Shown here one piece after another: positions 56,548-64,000 of a stretch of DNA of 64,000 bases. Both the position numbers and the translations under genes were made by a program. The stretch covers positions 1-64,000 of the forward strand of contig NZ_FNCC01000009.1 in the NCBI RefSeq assembly GCF_900100955.1, written 5' to 3'. Source of the DNA: Lentzea fradiae. Its GTDB lineage: Bacteria; Actinomycetota; Actinomycetes; Mycobacteriales; Pseudonocardiaceae. The notes below the pieces were generated by a model that saw nothing but the letters and a program-made list of their open reading frames with translations, was not told the DNA's origin and did no database searches. How positions within the stretch are numbered: the stretch's first letter is position 1; each line of letters begins with the position of its first letter.

Positions 56548-57534
56548 TCACGGGGAGGGGTCCACGGCGGCGCGGAGCCAGGCGTAGGGCATGAACGACG
56601 CGTACTCGTCCGCCGTGCCGTTGATGGTCGCCACCAGCGACTGGTACCGGGTGTGCGGGTCGGGTGAGGTCGCGGCCTCCTCGATCGACTCCCGGTGCAG
56701 CTCCTCGACGCGCACCAGGTCGCGGGCGACCTTCCGGCGGAACTCCGGGGTGTCGTCGTCACCGGAGACCCGGCCGAGGAACTCGACGTACCGGGTGGCG
56801 ATCTCGCCCGCCCGCGGCGAGTCCGAGGGCACGCCCGCCAGCTGCGCGTCGTGCGCGTCCTGCAGGATCGCCCCTCCCCTGTCGAACTCGCCCAGCATCT
56901 CCGCCGAGAGCATCACCGAGGCGCCCGCGGTCGCGAACGTCTCGCGCAGCTGGTCGCGGACGGCACGCCGGAAGTCACCGTCCCGCACCAGGTTCCCGAG
57001 CTCGATCCACGCCTCCAGCTGCTCGGCCGACGGGTCGTCCGGCAGCACGGGCCGGTGGGAGCGCAGCATGGCGAAGAACGCGTCGTCGCCGTCGACGCCC
57101 TCGGTGGCCTCGTTCCAGAACTCGTCGATGAGCCTGTCGCGTTCGTCGTCGGACATGGCCACGAGCTTGTGCATGAGGATCACCTGGCCGGCCTCGGTCT
57201 CCTGCTTCACGATCGTCCGCAGCACGGCCAGCCGGACCCTGGTCCGCCGCGCGTGCTGCTCCAGCCTGGCGAGGTGGGCGGTCGCGAGGTCGGTGAGCGT
57301 GACGCGGCCGTCCAGCAGGCTCCGCACGTCCTCCAGCCCCGCGTCGAGCTCGCGCAGCGTGCTGACGAACTCGAGCCTGGCGATGGCGTGGACGTCGTAG
57401 AGCCGGTGACCGGAGGCGGTGTGCGCGGCGGGGGCCACCACCCCGGCGTCGGAGTAGAACCGGATGGCGCTCACGCTCAGCCCGGTCCGGCGCGCCACCT
57501 CCCCGATGGCGTACAGCTTGGCGTCGTCGTCCAT
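56548..57534 (-). CDS. MerR-family transcriptional regulator
   Basis: 328 residues from ATG 57534. N-terminal winged helix YAIGEVARRTGLSVSAIRFYSDAGVV, then ASGHRLYDVHAIARLEFVSTL, and a coiled-coil dimerisation helix (about 75-115). The C-terminal 200 residues are helical, have no Cys metal site and match no ligand domain I can name, so small organic molecules or drugs are likelier inducers than metals. The promoter just upstream has a 19-bp spacer with a perfect dyad, as expected for MerR autoregulation, and its -10 ends 7 nt before the ATG, implying a leaderless mRNA. Confidence 0.88.
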   Translation of the reverse strand: MDDDAKLYAIGEVARRTGLSVSAIRFYSDAGVVAPAAHTASGHRLYDVHAIARLEFVSTLRELDAGLEDVRSLLDGRVTLTDLATAHLARLEQHARRTRVRLAVLRTIVKQETEAGQVILMHKLVAMSDDERDRLIDEFWNEATEGVDGDDAFFAMLRSHRPVLPDDPSAEQLEAWIELGNLVRDGDFRRAVRDQLRETFATAGASVMLSAEMLGEFDRGGAILQDAHDAQLAGVPSDSPRAGEIATRYVEFLGRVSGDDDTPEFRRKVARDLVRVEELHRESIEEAATSPDPHTRYQSLVATINGTADEYASFMPYAWLRAAVDPSP

Positions 57535-57541
57535 GAGGACC

Positions 57542-57572
57542 ACTATGTGATCTCAAGCCGCTTGAGGTGCAA
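57542..57572 (-). promoter_or_regulatory. MerR-type promoter with 19-bp spacer and palindromic operator
   Basis: On the minus strand TTGCAC (57567-57572) and CATAGT (57542-57547) are separated by 19 bp. The spacer contains the perfect dyad CTCAAGC-G-GCTTGAG (57552-57566). Over-long spacers twisted into shape by the bound regulator are the hallmark of MerR control. Confidence 0.75.
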
Positions 57573-57597
57573 GCGACGGTCTCGACTTTACGAGTCC

Positions 57598-57603
57598 TTT
57601 AAT
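57598..57603 (+). promoter_or_regulatory. Possible -10 of the terC transcript
   Basis: TTTAAT lies about 20 bp before the riboswitch-like P1 strand. No clear -35 element was found. Confidence 0.35.
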
Positions 57604-57620
57604 GACCGTGTAGCGTCCGA

Positions 57621-57735
57621 GCTCCGAGGGGAGTACTTCCCAAGCGCCGACCCGGTCAGTACGGACGCTCCGCGGCGTCCCCGGGAGGCCGCCCGCACAG
57701 GGTGAAGGAGACCTCGAACGAGCACGTTCGAGGAG
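57621..57735 (+). promoter_or_regulatory. yybP-ykoY (Mn2+) riboswitch-like leader of terC
   Basis: The leader holds the conserved GGGGAGTA (57628-57635) and, 72 nt later, GGAGACC (57707-57713), the two conserved internal loops of yybP-ykoY RNAs. Closing stem P1 is CGAGG (57625-57629) with CCTCG (57712-57716). yybP-ykoY elements are known to precede terC-family genes. CCTCGAACG (57712-57720) can instead pair with CGTTCGAGG (57725-57733), a perfect 9-bp hairpin with loop AGCA that covers most of the ribosome binding site GAGGAG (57730-57735). P1 formation and this hairpin exclude each other, so metal binding should free the ribosome site. Confidence 0.7.
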
Positions 57736-57741
57736 ACCCCT

Positions 57742-58713
57742 GTGCCCGGTTCCGTGGCATCCCCCGCGCTGTGGTTCGTCAGCATCGCCGTGCTGGTCGC
57801 ACTGCTGGTGCTCGACTTCGTGATCACCCGCCGCCCGCACGAGGTGTCGCTGCGCGAGGCCGCCGGCTGGTCGGTGTTCTACCTGGCGCTGCCCCTGCTG
57901 TTCGGCCTGTGGCTGTGGTGGGAGTTCGGCGGCGGCCAGTCGCTGGAGTTCATCACCGGTTTCGTCGTCGAGAAGTCCCTCTCGGTCGACAACCTGTTCG
58001 TCTTCATGCTGCTGCTCGCCGCGTTCAGCGTGCCGCCCGCCGTGCAGCAGCGCGTGCTGCTCTACGGCATCGTCGGCGCCCTGGTGCTGCGCGGCGTCTT
58101 CATCGCGGCCGGGGCCGCCCTGCTGTCGGCCGGCACGTGGGCGTTCCTCGTCTTCGGCCTGGTCCTGTTCGCCTCGGCGGTCAAGATCCTGCACGAGGCG
58201 CTGAAGGGCGAACCCGCCGCGAAGGACACGTCGCAGATGCGGTCGGTCCGGCTGATGCGCAGGCTCATGCCCGTCACCGACGACTACCGCGGCACCCGGA
58301 TGATCGTCCGCGAACAGGGCCGCCGCGCCCTGACCCCGCTCGCGATCGTCGTGGTGGCCATCTTCGCGACCGACGTCGTCTTCGCCATCGACTCGGTGCC
58401 CGCCGTCTACGGCATCACCGAGGACCCGTACCTGGTGTTCACCACCAACGCGTTCGCCCTGCTCGGCCTGCGCGCGCTGTACTTCGTGCTGCACTCGGCG
58501 CTCGCCAAGCTCGTGCACCTCAACCACGGCCTCGCCATCATCCTCGCGTTCATCGGCACGAAGCTGGTGCTGCACTGGGCGCACGGGATCTGGCCGGCGG
58601 TGCCGGAGATCCCCACCCCGCTGTCGCTGGCGGTCATCGTGGTCACGCTGGGCGTCGTGACGCTGACCAGCTTGCGGGCGAACCGGACGGCAGGGATTCG
58701 CTCCGAACGCTGA
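57742..58713 (+). CDS. TerC-family membrane protein (probable Mn2+ exporter)
   Basis: 323 residues, GTG start with GAGGAG 6 nt upstream. About eight or nine membrane helices. Family signatures: EKSLSVDNLFVF in the first half and FATDVVFAIDSVPAVYG in the second, each with the conserved acidic residues thought to handle metal. TerC/Alx/YkoY proteins export manganese or metallate exported proteins, although the name comes from tellurite resistance. The Mn2+-type riboswitch leader supports the manganese role here. Confidence 0.9.
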   Translation: MPGSVASPALWFVSIAVLVALLVLDFVITRRPHEVSLREAAGWSVFYLALPLLFGLWLWWEFGGGQSLEFITGFVVEKSLSVDNLFVFMLLLAAFSVPPAVQQRVLLYGIVGALVLRGVFIAAGAALLSAGTWAFLVFGLVLFASAVKILHEALKGEPAAKDTSQMRSVRLMRRLMPVTDDYRGTRMIVREQGRRALTPLAIVVVAIFATDVVFAIDSVPAVYGITEDPYLVFTTNAFALLGLRALYFVLHSALAKLVHLNHGLAIILAFIGTKLVLHWAHGIWPAVPEIPTPLSLAVIVVTLGVVTLTSLRANRTAGIRSER

Positions 58714-58730
58714 GCGGACAACTGTCCGTT
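58714..58730. promoter_or_regulatory. IclR operator, regulator side
   Basis: GCGGACAACTGTCCGTT contains CGGACA-AC-TGTCCG. The same 17 bases occur as the reverse complement at 59586-59602. It ends 11 bp before the regulator ATG, so bound protein would cover the regulator promoter. Confidence 0.7.
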
Positions 58731-58741
58731 ATCGTGGGCGC

Positions 58742-59557
58742 ATGTCTGCTCGCCCTGACACAGGACCCGACTTCATCGAGGCGCTCGCCCGCGGCCTCGA
58801 CGTGATCCGCTCGTTCCGGCCGTTGCGCCCGGTGATGCCGTTGAGCGAGGTCGCGGCGGTGACGGGCCTTGCCAGGCCGACGGCGCGGCGCATCCTGCTC
58901 ACGCTGGTGGAGCTGGGGTACGCGCGGCAGGACGAGGCCGGGTTCGCGCTGACGCCGAAGGTGCTGGAGCTGGGCGTCGCGTACGTGCGGTCGATGGGGC
59001 TGTGGGACGTGGCCCGGCCGCACATGGAGCGGCTGGGCGCGCGGACGAACGAGTCGTGCTCGATCGCGCAGCTCGACGGGTCGGACATCGTCTACGTGGC
59101 ACGGGTGGCGGTGCCGAAGATCGTCACGCTGTCCGTGCAGATCGGGACGCGGTTCCCGGCGCTGCCCACCTCGCTGGGGAAGGTGCAGCTCGCGGCCTTG
59201 CCGCCGGCGGAGCTGGAGGCGGTGCTCGCGCAGCCGAGCCGGTCGGGGCTCACGCCGAGGTGGCAGCCGGACGCGGCCGAGCGCGACGCGGTGCTGCGGG
59301 AGGTACGGGCGCGCGGGTGGGCGTTGACCGACGAGCAGCTGGCGCCGGGGATCCGGTCGGTCGCGGCGCCGCTGCGGGACGGGGACGGGCGGGTCGTGGC
59401 CGCGTTGAACGTCAACTGCCACGCGGCGGAGACGTCTTTGGAGCGGATGGTCGACCACCACCTGCCGTTGTTGTTGCAGGCAGCGGGTGACATCAGTGCC
59501 GACTTCGCCCGGCTGGGCTCGGTGCCGCACGTGGACGTCCGGCCGGGAGTTGCTTGA
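58742..59557 (+). CDS. IclR-family regulator (PcaR/PobR-like subgroup)
   Basis: 271 residues. Winged helix-turn-helix at about 10-75 (FIEALARGLDVIRSF, LSEVAAVTGLARPTARRILLTL), then an effector domain with PKVLELGVAYVRSMGLWDVA, ALPTSLGKVQLAALPPAELEA and VAAPLRDGDGRVVAALNVN. This subgroup controls aromatic-acid catabolism, which fits the intradiol dioxygenase in the next operon. Matching operators before this gene and before the operon make it the local regulator. Direction of control (repressor or activator) is not evident. Confidence 0.88.
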   Translation: MSARPDTGPDFIEALARGLDVIRSFRPLRPVMPLSEVAAVTGLARPTARRILLTLVELGYARQDEAGFALTPKVLELGVAYVRSMGLWDVARPHMERLGARTNESCSIAQLDGSDIVYVARVAVPKIVTLSVQIGTRFPALPTSLGKVQLAALPPAELEAVLAQPSRSGLTPRWQPDAAERDAVLREVRARGWALTDEQLAPGIRSVAAPLRDGDGRVVAALNVNCHAAETSLERMVDHHLPLLLQAAGDISADFARLGSVPHVDVRPGVA

Positions 59558-59585
59558 CGGGACGCCCCGGAAAGGTTGAGGATTC

Positions 59586-59602
59586 AACGGACAGTTGTCC
59601 GC
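59586..59602. promoter_or_regulatory. IclR operator, catabolic-operon side
   Basis: AACGGACAGTTGTCCGC is the exact reverse complement of the site at 58714-58730. It lies 23 bp upstream of the amidohydrolase start, after the regulator stop. Confidence 0.7.
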
Positions 59603-59624
59603 ATGCCGGTCGAGGAGGCCCGTC

Positions 59625-61061
59625 ATGGTGGGTGAAAGACGTCCTGTTGTCCTTCGGAACGGCACGGTGCTGACGATGGACGGTCAGCACTCGGTGCTGA
59701 CCGGCCACGACGTCCTGGTCGTCGGCGACAAGATCGCGGCGATCGGGGTGGGCCTCGAGGTGCCGGAGGGGACCGAGGAGGTCGACGCCGCGAACGGGAT
59801 CGTCATGCCCGGCATGATCGACACCCACCGGCACATGTGGCAGACCGCGATGCGCGGCTACGGCGCCGACTGGACGCTCACGCAGTACTTCGTCTGGTAC
59901 TACCTGGAGTGGGGCAAGGTCTTCCGCCCCGAGGACATCCACGCGGGCAACCTGCTCGCGGCGGCCGAGGCCATCGACGCGGGCGTCACGACGACCGTCG
60001 ACTGGTCGCACGGGCTGCAGACGACCGACCACGCCGACGCCGCCGTGGACGCGTTGCGGGCGGTGCCCGGCCGGTTCGTCCTCGCCTACGGCAACATCCA
60101 GGACGCCCCCGCGTCGTGGACGGCCAAGCCCGAGCTGCGCGACTTCGTGAACCGGCGGTTCAGCGGCGACGACGACATGCTCGGCCTTCAGCTCGCCTTC
60201 GACGTCACCGGCGACCCGGAGTTCCCGGAGAAGCCCGCGTTCGAGGTCGCCCGTGAGCTCGGCGTCCCCGTCACCACCCACGCGGGCGTGTGGGGCGCGA
60301 CGAACGACGACGGCATCCGGCTGATGCACGAGCACGGGTTCATGACGCCGCAGTCGATCTACGTGCACGCGGCGACGCTCTCCGCCGACTCGTACCACCG
60401 CATCGCGGCCACCGGCGGGTCGATCTCGGTGTCGACCGAGAGCGAGCAGAGCGCGGGCCAGGGTTACCCGCCCACCTGGGCGATCCGCGAGCACGGCATC
60501 CCGGTGTCGCTGTCCATGGACACGTCGGTGTGGTGGAGCGGCGACCTGTTCTCCGCGATGCGCACGACGCTCGGCGCTGACCGGGCGCGTGAGCACATGG
60601 CGGCGCACGCGAAGAACGACACCGTCACGCACTCGTCGTTGCGGGCGGAGCACGTCGTGGACTGGGCGACGATGGGCGGGGCGCGGGCGTTGGGCCGTGA
60701 CTCGGACCTCGGCAGCATCGAGGTCGGCAAGAAGGCCGACATCGTGTTGCTGCGCAACGAGGACTCCCCCGTGTCGTTCCCGATCCTCAACCCGTACGGG
60801 CACGTGGCGTTCCAGGCGCAACGGTCCGATGTGGACACCGTGGTCGTGGACGGGCGGATCGTGAAGCGGGACCACAGGCTCGTGGGCGTGGACCTGAAGG
60901 CGATCCGGTCCGAGGTCGAGCGGACGATCGACCACCTGAAGGGCCAGCTCGGCGAGGAGGCGTGGCAGAAGGGCATGAACCCCGACATCCCGGAGTCCAA
61001 GGTGCTCGACAACCCCTACACGTACACGGACTATCGCGGCGACACGAGGACGTCCGTCTGA
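59625..61061 (+). CDS. Amidohydrolase family protein (chlorohydrolase/deaminase-like)
   Basis: 478 residues from ATG 59625, with GGAGG 6 nt upstream. TIM-barrel amidohydrolase with HxH (H68, H70 in DTHRHMW), further metal or base His in VPVTTHAGVWG and IYVHAATL, and Asp in SLSMDTSVWW. The composite urease-like small domain closes with IEVGKKADIVLL. Relatives deaminate or hydrolyse cyclic C-N bonds (cytosine deaminase, AtzA/TrzN-type), so it could open or deaminate a ring substrate for the pathway. The stop overlaps the next start (TGATG). Confidence 0.85.
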   Translation: MVGERRPVVLRNGTVLTMDGQHSVLTGHDVLVVGDKIAAIGVGLEVPEGTEEVDAANGIVMPGMIDTHRHMWQTAMRGYGADWTLTQYFVWYYLEWGKVFRPEDIHAGNLLAAAEAIDAGVTTTVDWSHGLQTTDHADAAVDALRAVPGRFVLAYGNIQDAPASWTAKPELRDFVNRRFSGDDDMLGLQLAFDVTGDPEFPEKPAFEVARELGVPVTTHAGVWGATNDDGIRLMHEHGFMTPQSIYVHAATLSADSYHRIAATGGSISVSTESEQSAGQGYPPTWAIREHGIPVSLSMDTSVWWSGDLFSAMRTTLGADRAREHMAAHAKNDTVTHSSLRAEHVVDWATMGGARALGRDSDLGSIEVGKKADIVLLRNEDSPVSFPILNPYGHVAFQAQRSDVDTVVVDGRIVKRDHRLVGVDLKAIRSEVERTIDHLKGQLGEEAWQKGMNPDIPESKVLDNPYTYTDYRGDTRTSV

Positions 61062-62197
61062 TGGGCGCACTGGACGGACTGCTCGTCGCCGACTTCTCCC
61101 GCGTGCTCGCCGGCCCGTACGCCACGATGCTGCTCGCCGACATGGGCGCCACCGTGGTCAAGGTCGAGGGCCCGCAGGGAGACGAGACCCGCACGTGGAT
61201 GCCGCCCGTGCGGGACGACGTCTCGACCTACTACCTGGGGATCAACCGCGGCAAGCGGTCGATCGCGCTGGACCTGCGCAACCCGGAGGACGCCGCGCTC
61301 GGCCGGGAGCTGGCGGCACGGGCGGACGTGCTGATCGAGAACTTCAAGCCCGGCGGCCTCGCCAAGTACGGGCTGGACCACGAGAGCGTCAGCGCGGTCA
61401 ACCCCGAGGTGGTCTACGCGTCCATCACCGGCTTCGGCTCGGGCGCGGGCAGTCACGTGCCCGGCTACGACCTGATGGTGCAGGCGATCTCCGGCCTGAT
61501 GAGCCTCACCGGCGACCCGGACGGACCCCCGTACCGCGCGGGCATCTCGGTGTTCGACGTGATGGCCGGAAACCACGCCGTGATCGGCATCCTCGCCGCG
61601 CTGCGGCACCGCGACGCCACCGGGCAGGGCCAGCTCGTCGAGGTCAACCTGCTGTCGTCGGCGCTCACGGGCCTGGTGAACCACAGCTCCGCGTACGTCG
61701 CCGGGGACACCGTGCCGTTCCGGATGGGCAACGCGCACCCCAGCGTGTTCCCGTACGAGCCGCTGCCGACCGCCGACAACGACCTGATCGTGGCGGCGGC
61801 CAACGACGGCCAGTTCCGCAAGCTGTGCGACGTGCTCGGGCTGCCCGAGATCCCCGACGACCCGCGGTTCGCGCGCAACGCCGACCGCACCCGCAACCGC
61901 GAGGAGCTGCGGCCGGTCCTGGAGGAACGGCTGCGCACGCGCGGCGCGAACGAGTGGTTCGACCTGCTCGTGGCGGCCGGGGTGCCGTGCGGGCCGATCA
62001 ACACCATCGACGGCGGGTTCGCGATGGCGGAACGGTTCGGGCTCGACCCCGTCGTCGAGGTCGGGGGCGTGCCGACGACGCGGCACCCCATCCGGTTCTC
62101 GCAGACGCCCGCGAGCTACGAGCTGCCGCCGCCGGGGCTGGACGAACACGGCGCCGAGCTGCGCGCCTGGCTGAAGGAGGACCGTGACCAGCTATGA
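61061..62197 (+). CDS. CaiB/BaiF (class III) CoA-transferase
   Basis: 378 residues, ATG overlapping the amidohydrolase stop by one base. Signature opening LLVADFSRVLAGPYATMLLADMGATVVKVE; the catalytic Asp expected to carry the CoA-ester intermediate is D166 in ISVFDVMAGNHAVIG; DVLIENFKPGGLAKYGLD is typical. It moves CoA between organic acids in the cytosol. The citryl-CoA-lyase-like protein that follows suggests that it activates a tricarboxylate or related acid, but the substrate is not known. Confidence 0.92.
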   Translation: MGALDGLLVADFSRVLAGPYATMLLADMGATVVKVEGPQGDETRTWMPPVRDDVSTYYLGINRGKRSIALDLRNPEDAALGRELAARADVLIENFKPGGLAKYGLDHESVSAVNPEVVYASITGFGSGAGSHVPGYDLMVQAISGLMSLTGDPDGPPYRAGISVFDVMAGNHAVIGILAALRHRDATGQGQLVEVNLLSSALTGLVNHSSAYVAGDTVPFRMGNAHPSVFPYEPLPTADNDLIVAAANDGQFRKLCDVLGLPEIPDDPRFARNADRTRNREELRPVLEERLRTRGANEWFDLLVAAGVPCGPINTIDGGFAMAERFGLDPVVEVGGVPTTRHPIRFSQTPASYELPPPGLDEHGAELRAWLKEDRDQL

Positions 62198-62960
62198 GAC
62201 GGCGCTCGGCGCGTCGACCACGGACACGATCACGTTGCTGGGGCACGACCTCGCCGGCGACGTGATGGGCACCGTCGGGTTCGGCGAGCTGGCCTTCTGG
62301 CTCGCCACCCAGCGCAGGCCGAGCCCCGGCCAGACGCGGCTGTTCGAGGCGGTGCTCGCCGCGCTCGCCGACCACGGGTTCACCCCGACGGCGATCGTCA
62401 GCCGCCTGACGTTCCTGTCCGCGCCGGACTCCGTGCAGGGCGCGCTCGCCGCCGGGCTGCTCGGCGGCGGGTCGCGGTTCCTCGGCGTCACCGAGGACGC
62501 GGGCCGGTTCCTCAACGCCGTGGTGAAGGCGTCCGAGACGCCGTCCGACGACGTGGGCTGGGACGAGCTCGCGTTGGAAACCCTGCGGAAGCAAGGAAAA
62601 ACGCGCATCCCCGGCCTCGGCCACCACGTGCACAAGAACGGTGACCCGCGCACACCGCGGCTCTACGAGATCGCCGAGGAGGAAAAACTCGTCGGCCCGC
62701 ACCTCTCGCTGTTCGCCGCGATCGGGCGCGTGCACCCGCAGGTGCTCGGAAAGACGTTGCCGCTCAACGGCGCCGGGACGTGCGGAGCGGTGCTCGCCGA
62801 CCTCGGCCTGCCGCTGGAGCTGTTGCGCGGCTTCGCGTTGCTGGCCCGCACGGCCGGCCTGATCGGGCAGCTCGCCGAGGAGCTGCGCAACCCGGTCGCC
62901 AACGACATCTTCCTGTCCGTGGACTCGAACACGCGGCCGGTCGCGCCCGCAGAGGAGTGA
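62184..62960 (+). CDS. Citryl-CoA lyase-like protein (citrate synthase superfamily)
   Basis: 258 residues, GTG start inside the CoA-transferase gene (14-nt overlap) with AAGGAGG 3 nt upstream. Short citrate-synthase fold without the large N-terminal part; GLGHHVHKNGDPRTPRLYEIA corresponds to the active-site His region of citrate synthases. Proteins of this size are annotated as citryl-CoA lyases, which split citryl-CoA to acetyl-CoA and oxaloacetate. Paired with a CaiB enzyme it could cleave a branched acyl-CoA to small units. The exact substrate is inference. Confidence 0.82.
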   Translation: MTSYETALGASTTDTITLLGHDLAGDVMGTVGFGELAFWLATQRRPSPGQTRLFEAVLAALADHGFTPTAIVSRLTFLSAPDSVQGALAAGLLGGGSRFLGVTEDAGRFLNAVVKASETPSDDVGWDELALETLRKQGKTRIPGLGHHVHKNGDPRTPRLYEIAEEEKLVGPHLSLFAAIGRVHPQVLGKTLPLNGAGTCGAVLADLGLPLELLRGFALLARTAGLIGQLAEELRNPVANDIFLSVDSNTRPVAPAEE

Positions 62961-62963
62961 GCA

Positions 62964-63830
62964 ATGCAGCTCGTCACCGAGGACAACATCACCGAGCTCG
63001 CGCAACGGCGCTGGGCCACGGCGAAGGACCCGCGGACCGCGGAGCTGATGACCGCGCTCGTGCGGCACCTGCACGACTTCGCCCGCGAGGTGCGGCTCAC
63101 CGAGGCCGAGTGGATGACCGCGGTCCAGTGGCTCACCGCGACCGGGCAGATCAGCGACGAGAAGCGCGAGGAGTTCATCCTGGCCTCGGACGTGCTCGGG
63201 CTGAGCATGCTGGTCGTGCAGATGAACCACCGGTTCGACCCGGCCGCGACCCCCGCCACGGTGCTCGGCCCGTTCCACATCGACGGCTCCCCCGAGCTGG
63301 AGTTCGGCGGTGACATGTCCGACGACGTCGAGGGAACCCCGCTCTACATCACCGGGAACGTGCGTTCGCTCGACGGGACGCCGGTGGCCGGTGCGGTGCT
63401 GGACGTCTGGCAGGCCGACGCCGAGGGCGCCTACGAGGCGCAGCTCGACGTCGACGAGGCGCGGCTGCGGGCGAAGTACCGCGCGCGGGAGGACGGCGCG
63501 TACTGCGTGCGGACGATCACGCCGAAGGGCTACTCGATCCCGATGGACGGACCGGTCGGCACCTTGATCGAGCAGACCGAGATCAGCCACTTCCGGCCTG
63601 CGCACGTGCACTTCCTGCTCACCGCGGAGGGCTTCGAGCCGCTGATCACGCACCTGTTCGAGGAGGGCGCCGAGTACCTCGACAGCGATGTCGTGTTCGG
63701 CACCAAGCAGGAGCTGGTGGTGCGGTTCGAGCAGCGCGAGCCGGGCACCGCGCCGGACGGCACGACGTGCGACGTGCCGTGGGTGGAGGCCCGCTACGAC
63801 TTCGTGTTGCAGCCGTGCGCGCCGCGGTGA
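62964..63830 (+). CDS. Intradiol ring-cleavage dioxygenase (catechol or hydroxyquinol 1,2-dioxygenase type)
   Basis: 288 residues, ATG 3 nt after the previous stop with GGAG 7 nt upstream. Fe(III) ligands are visible: Y157 (DAEGAYEAQ), Y190 (PKGYSIPMDGP), H214 and H216 (RPAHVHFLL). The helical N-terminal dimerisation domain (about 1-95) is that of catechol and hydroxyquinol dioxygenases rather than protocatechuate enzymes. It opens an aromatic diol between the hydroxyls. The presence of this gene shows that the operon handles an aromatic or hydroxylated-ring compound. No maleylacetate reductase is visible yet; the next gene is an alcohol dehydrogenase. Confidence 0.9.
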   Translation: MQLVTEDNITELAQRRWATAKDPRTAELMTALVRHLHDFAREVRLTEAEWMTAVQWLTATGQISDEKREEFILASDVLGLSMLVVQMNHRFDPAATPATVLGPFHIDGSPELEFGGDMSDDVEGTPLYITGNVRSLDGTPVAGAVLDVWQADAEGAYEAQLDVDEARLRAKYRAREDGAYCVRTITPKGYSIPMDGPVGTLIEQTEISHFRPAHVHFLLTAEGFEPLITHLFEEGAEYLDSDVVFGTKQELVVRFEQREPGTAPDGTTCDVPWVEARYDFVLQPCAPR

Positions 63831-64000
63831 TCACTCGTCCCGGTCAGCCCGCGTCCCTCGCTGACCGGGACGAGCCCTCCCCCGCTCCGGACGAGGTGGT
63901 CGTGGACGTGACGGCGGCGCCGATCACGCCCCTCGACCTGTTGTGCGCCACGGGGACGTCGTACTTCGGCGTTCCCGCGACGCCGTACGTGCCCGGCGTG
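63815..64000 (+). CDS. Zinc-type alcohol dehydrogenase/quinone oxidoreductase, 5' part only
   Basis: The window ends after 62 codons. GTG 63815 gives MRAAVITRPGQP, the usual opening of MDR-family dehydrogenases, followed by DEVVVDVTAAPITPLDLLCATG. GTG 63827, which overlaps the dioxygenase stop as GTGA, is the alternative start. Either way the gene overlaps the dioxygenase and belongs to the same operon. Cofactor and zinc sites lie beyond the window. Confidence 0.8.
   Translation, partial: MRAAVITRPGQPASLADRDEPSPAPDEVVVDVTAAPITPLDLLCATGTSYFGVPATPYVPGV

Overview
The window is high-GC, gene-dense DNA with many GTG/TTG starts, short GTGA/TGATG overlaps, an SsgA-like sporulation protein, a XRE-DUF5753 regulator, a subtilisin-inhibitor-like protein and ESX/type VII secretion (T7SS) accessory genes. 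These point to a filamentous actinomycete, most likely of the Pseudonocardiaceae (Lentzea/Saccharothrix/Actinosynnema type). The family assignment is inference. No rRNA, tRNA, CRISPR array or complete mobile element was seen.

Layout. 1-2.5 kb: a 16-bp tandem repeat, then the two-gene 2-methylisoborneol (earthy odorant) operon on the minus strand. 2.5-5.3 kb: a one-domain voltage-gated cation channel, a ZapE ATPase and a divergent pirin. 5.6-7.8 kb: SsgA-like protein, XRE regulator, secreted GH6 glucanase. 7.9-14.8 kb: a glycerol regulon, with glpF-glpK-glpD-small ORF on minus and a divergent GylR-type IclR regulator followed by a second glpK on plus. 14.8-21.5 kb: aminopeptidase P, LysR regulator, secreted M9 collagenase, MFS exporter, exported molybdopterin oxidoreductase.

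21.8-45.8 kb: a T7SS substrate island, all on plus: espG-like, a small helical (PE-position) protein, a PPE-like WXG protein with Gly/Pro repeats, a second espG-like gene, a YbaB/EspL-like gene, a 683-residue WXG-type protein with a 120-bp tandem repeat, and one uninterrupted 17.3-kb gene for a 5759-residue protein. The giant protein combines an N-terminal helical export-like domain, a long Pro/Gly/Thr tail sharing a peptide repeat with the PPE-like protein, a GT-B-like domain, acidic repeats, an HExxHxxGxxD zincin domain, three coiled-coil repeats, six tandem alpha/beta modules, another coiled coil and an OTU-like C-terminal domain. No EccB/C/D/E or MycP machinery is in the window, so the island encodes cargo and chaperones, not the pore.

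45.9-57.5 kb: MFS transporter, a double-repeat protein with an RlpA-like C-terminus, secreted lipase, ChaA-type cation/proton antiporter, SSI-like protease inhibitor, VanY-type carboxypeptidase, a decayed TetR gene, a TIR-like membrane protein, a CPBP protease-histidine kinase-response regulator operon, and a MerR regulator with a textbook 19-bp-spacer promoter. 57.6-58.7 kb: a terC-family gene preceded by what looks like a yybP-ykoY (Mn2+) riboswitch whose P1 strand is shared with a hairpin covering the ribosome binding site. 58.7-64 kb: an IclR regulator and a translationally coupled catabolic operon (amidohydrolase, CaiB/BaiF CoA-transferase, citryl-CoA-lyase-like protein, intradiol dioxygenase, start of a zinc-type alcohol dehydrogenase). 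Identical 17-bp operators sit in inverted orientation before the regulator and before the operon.
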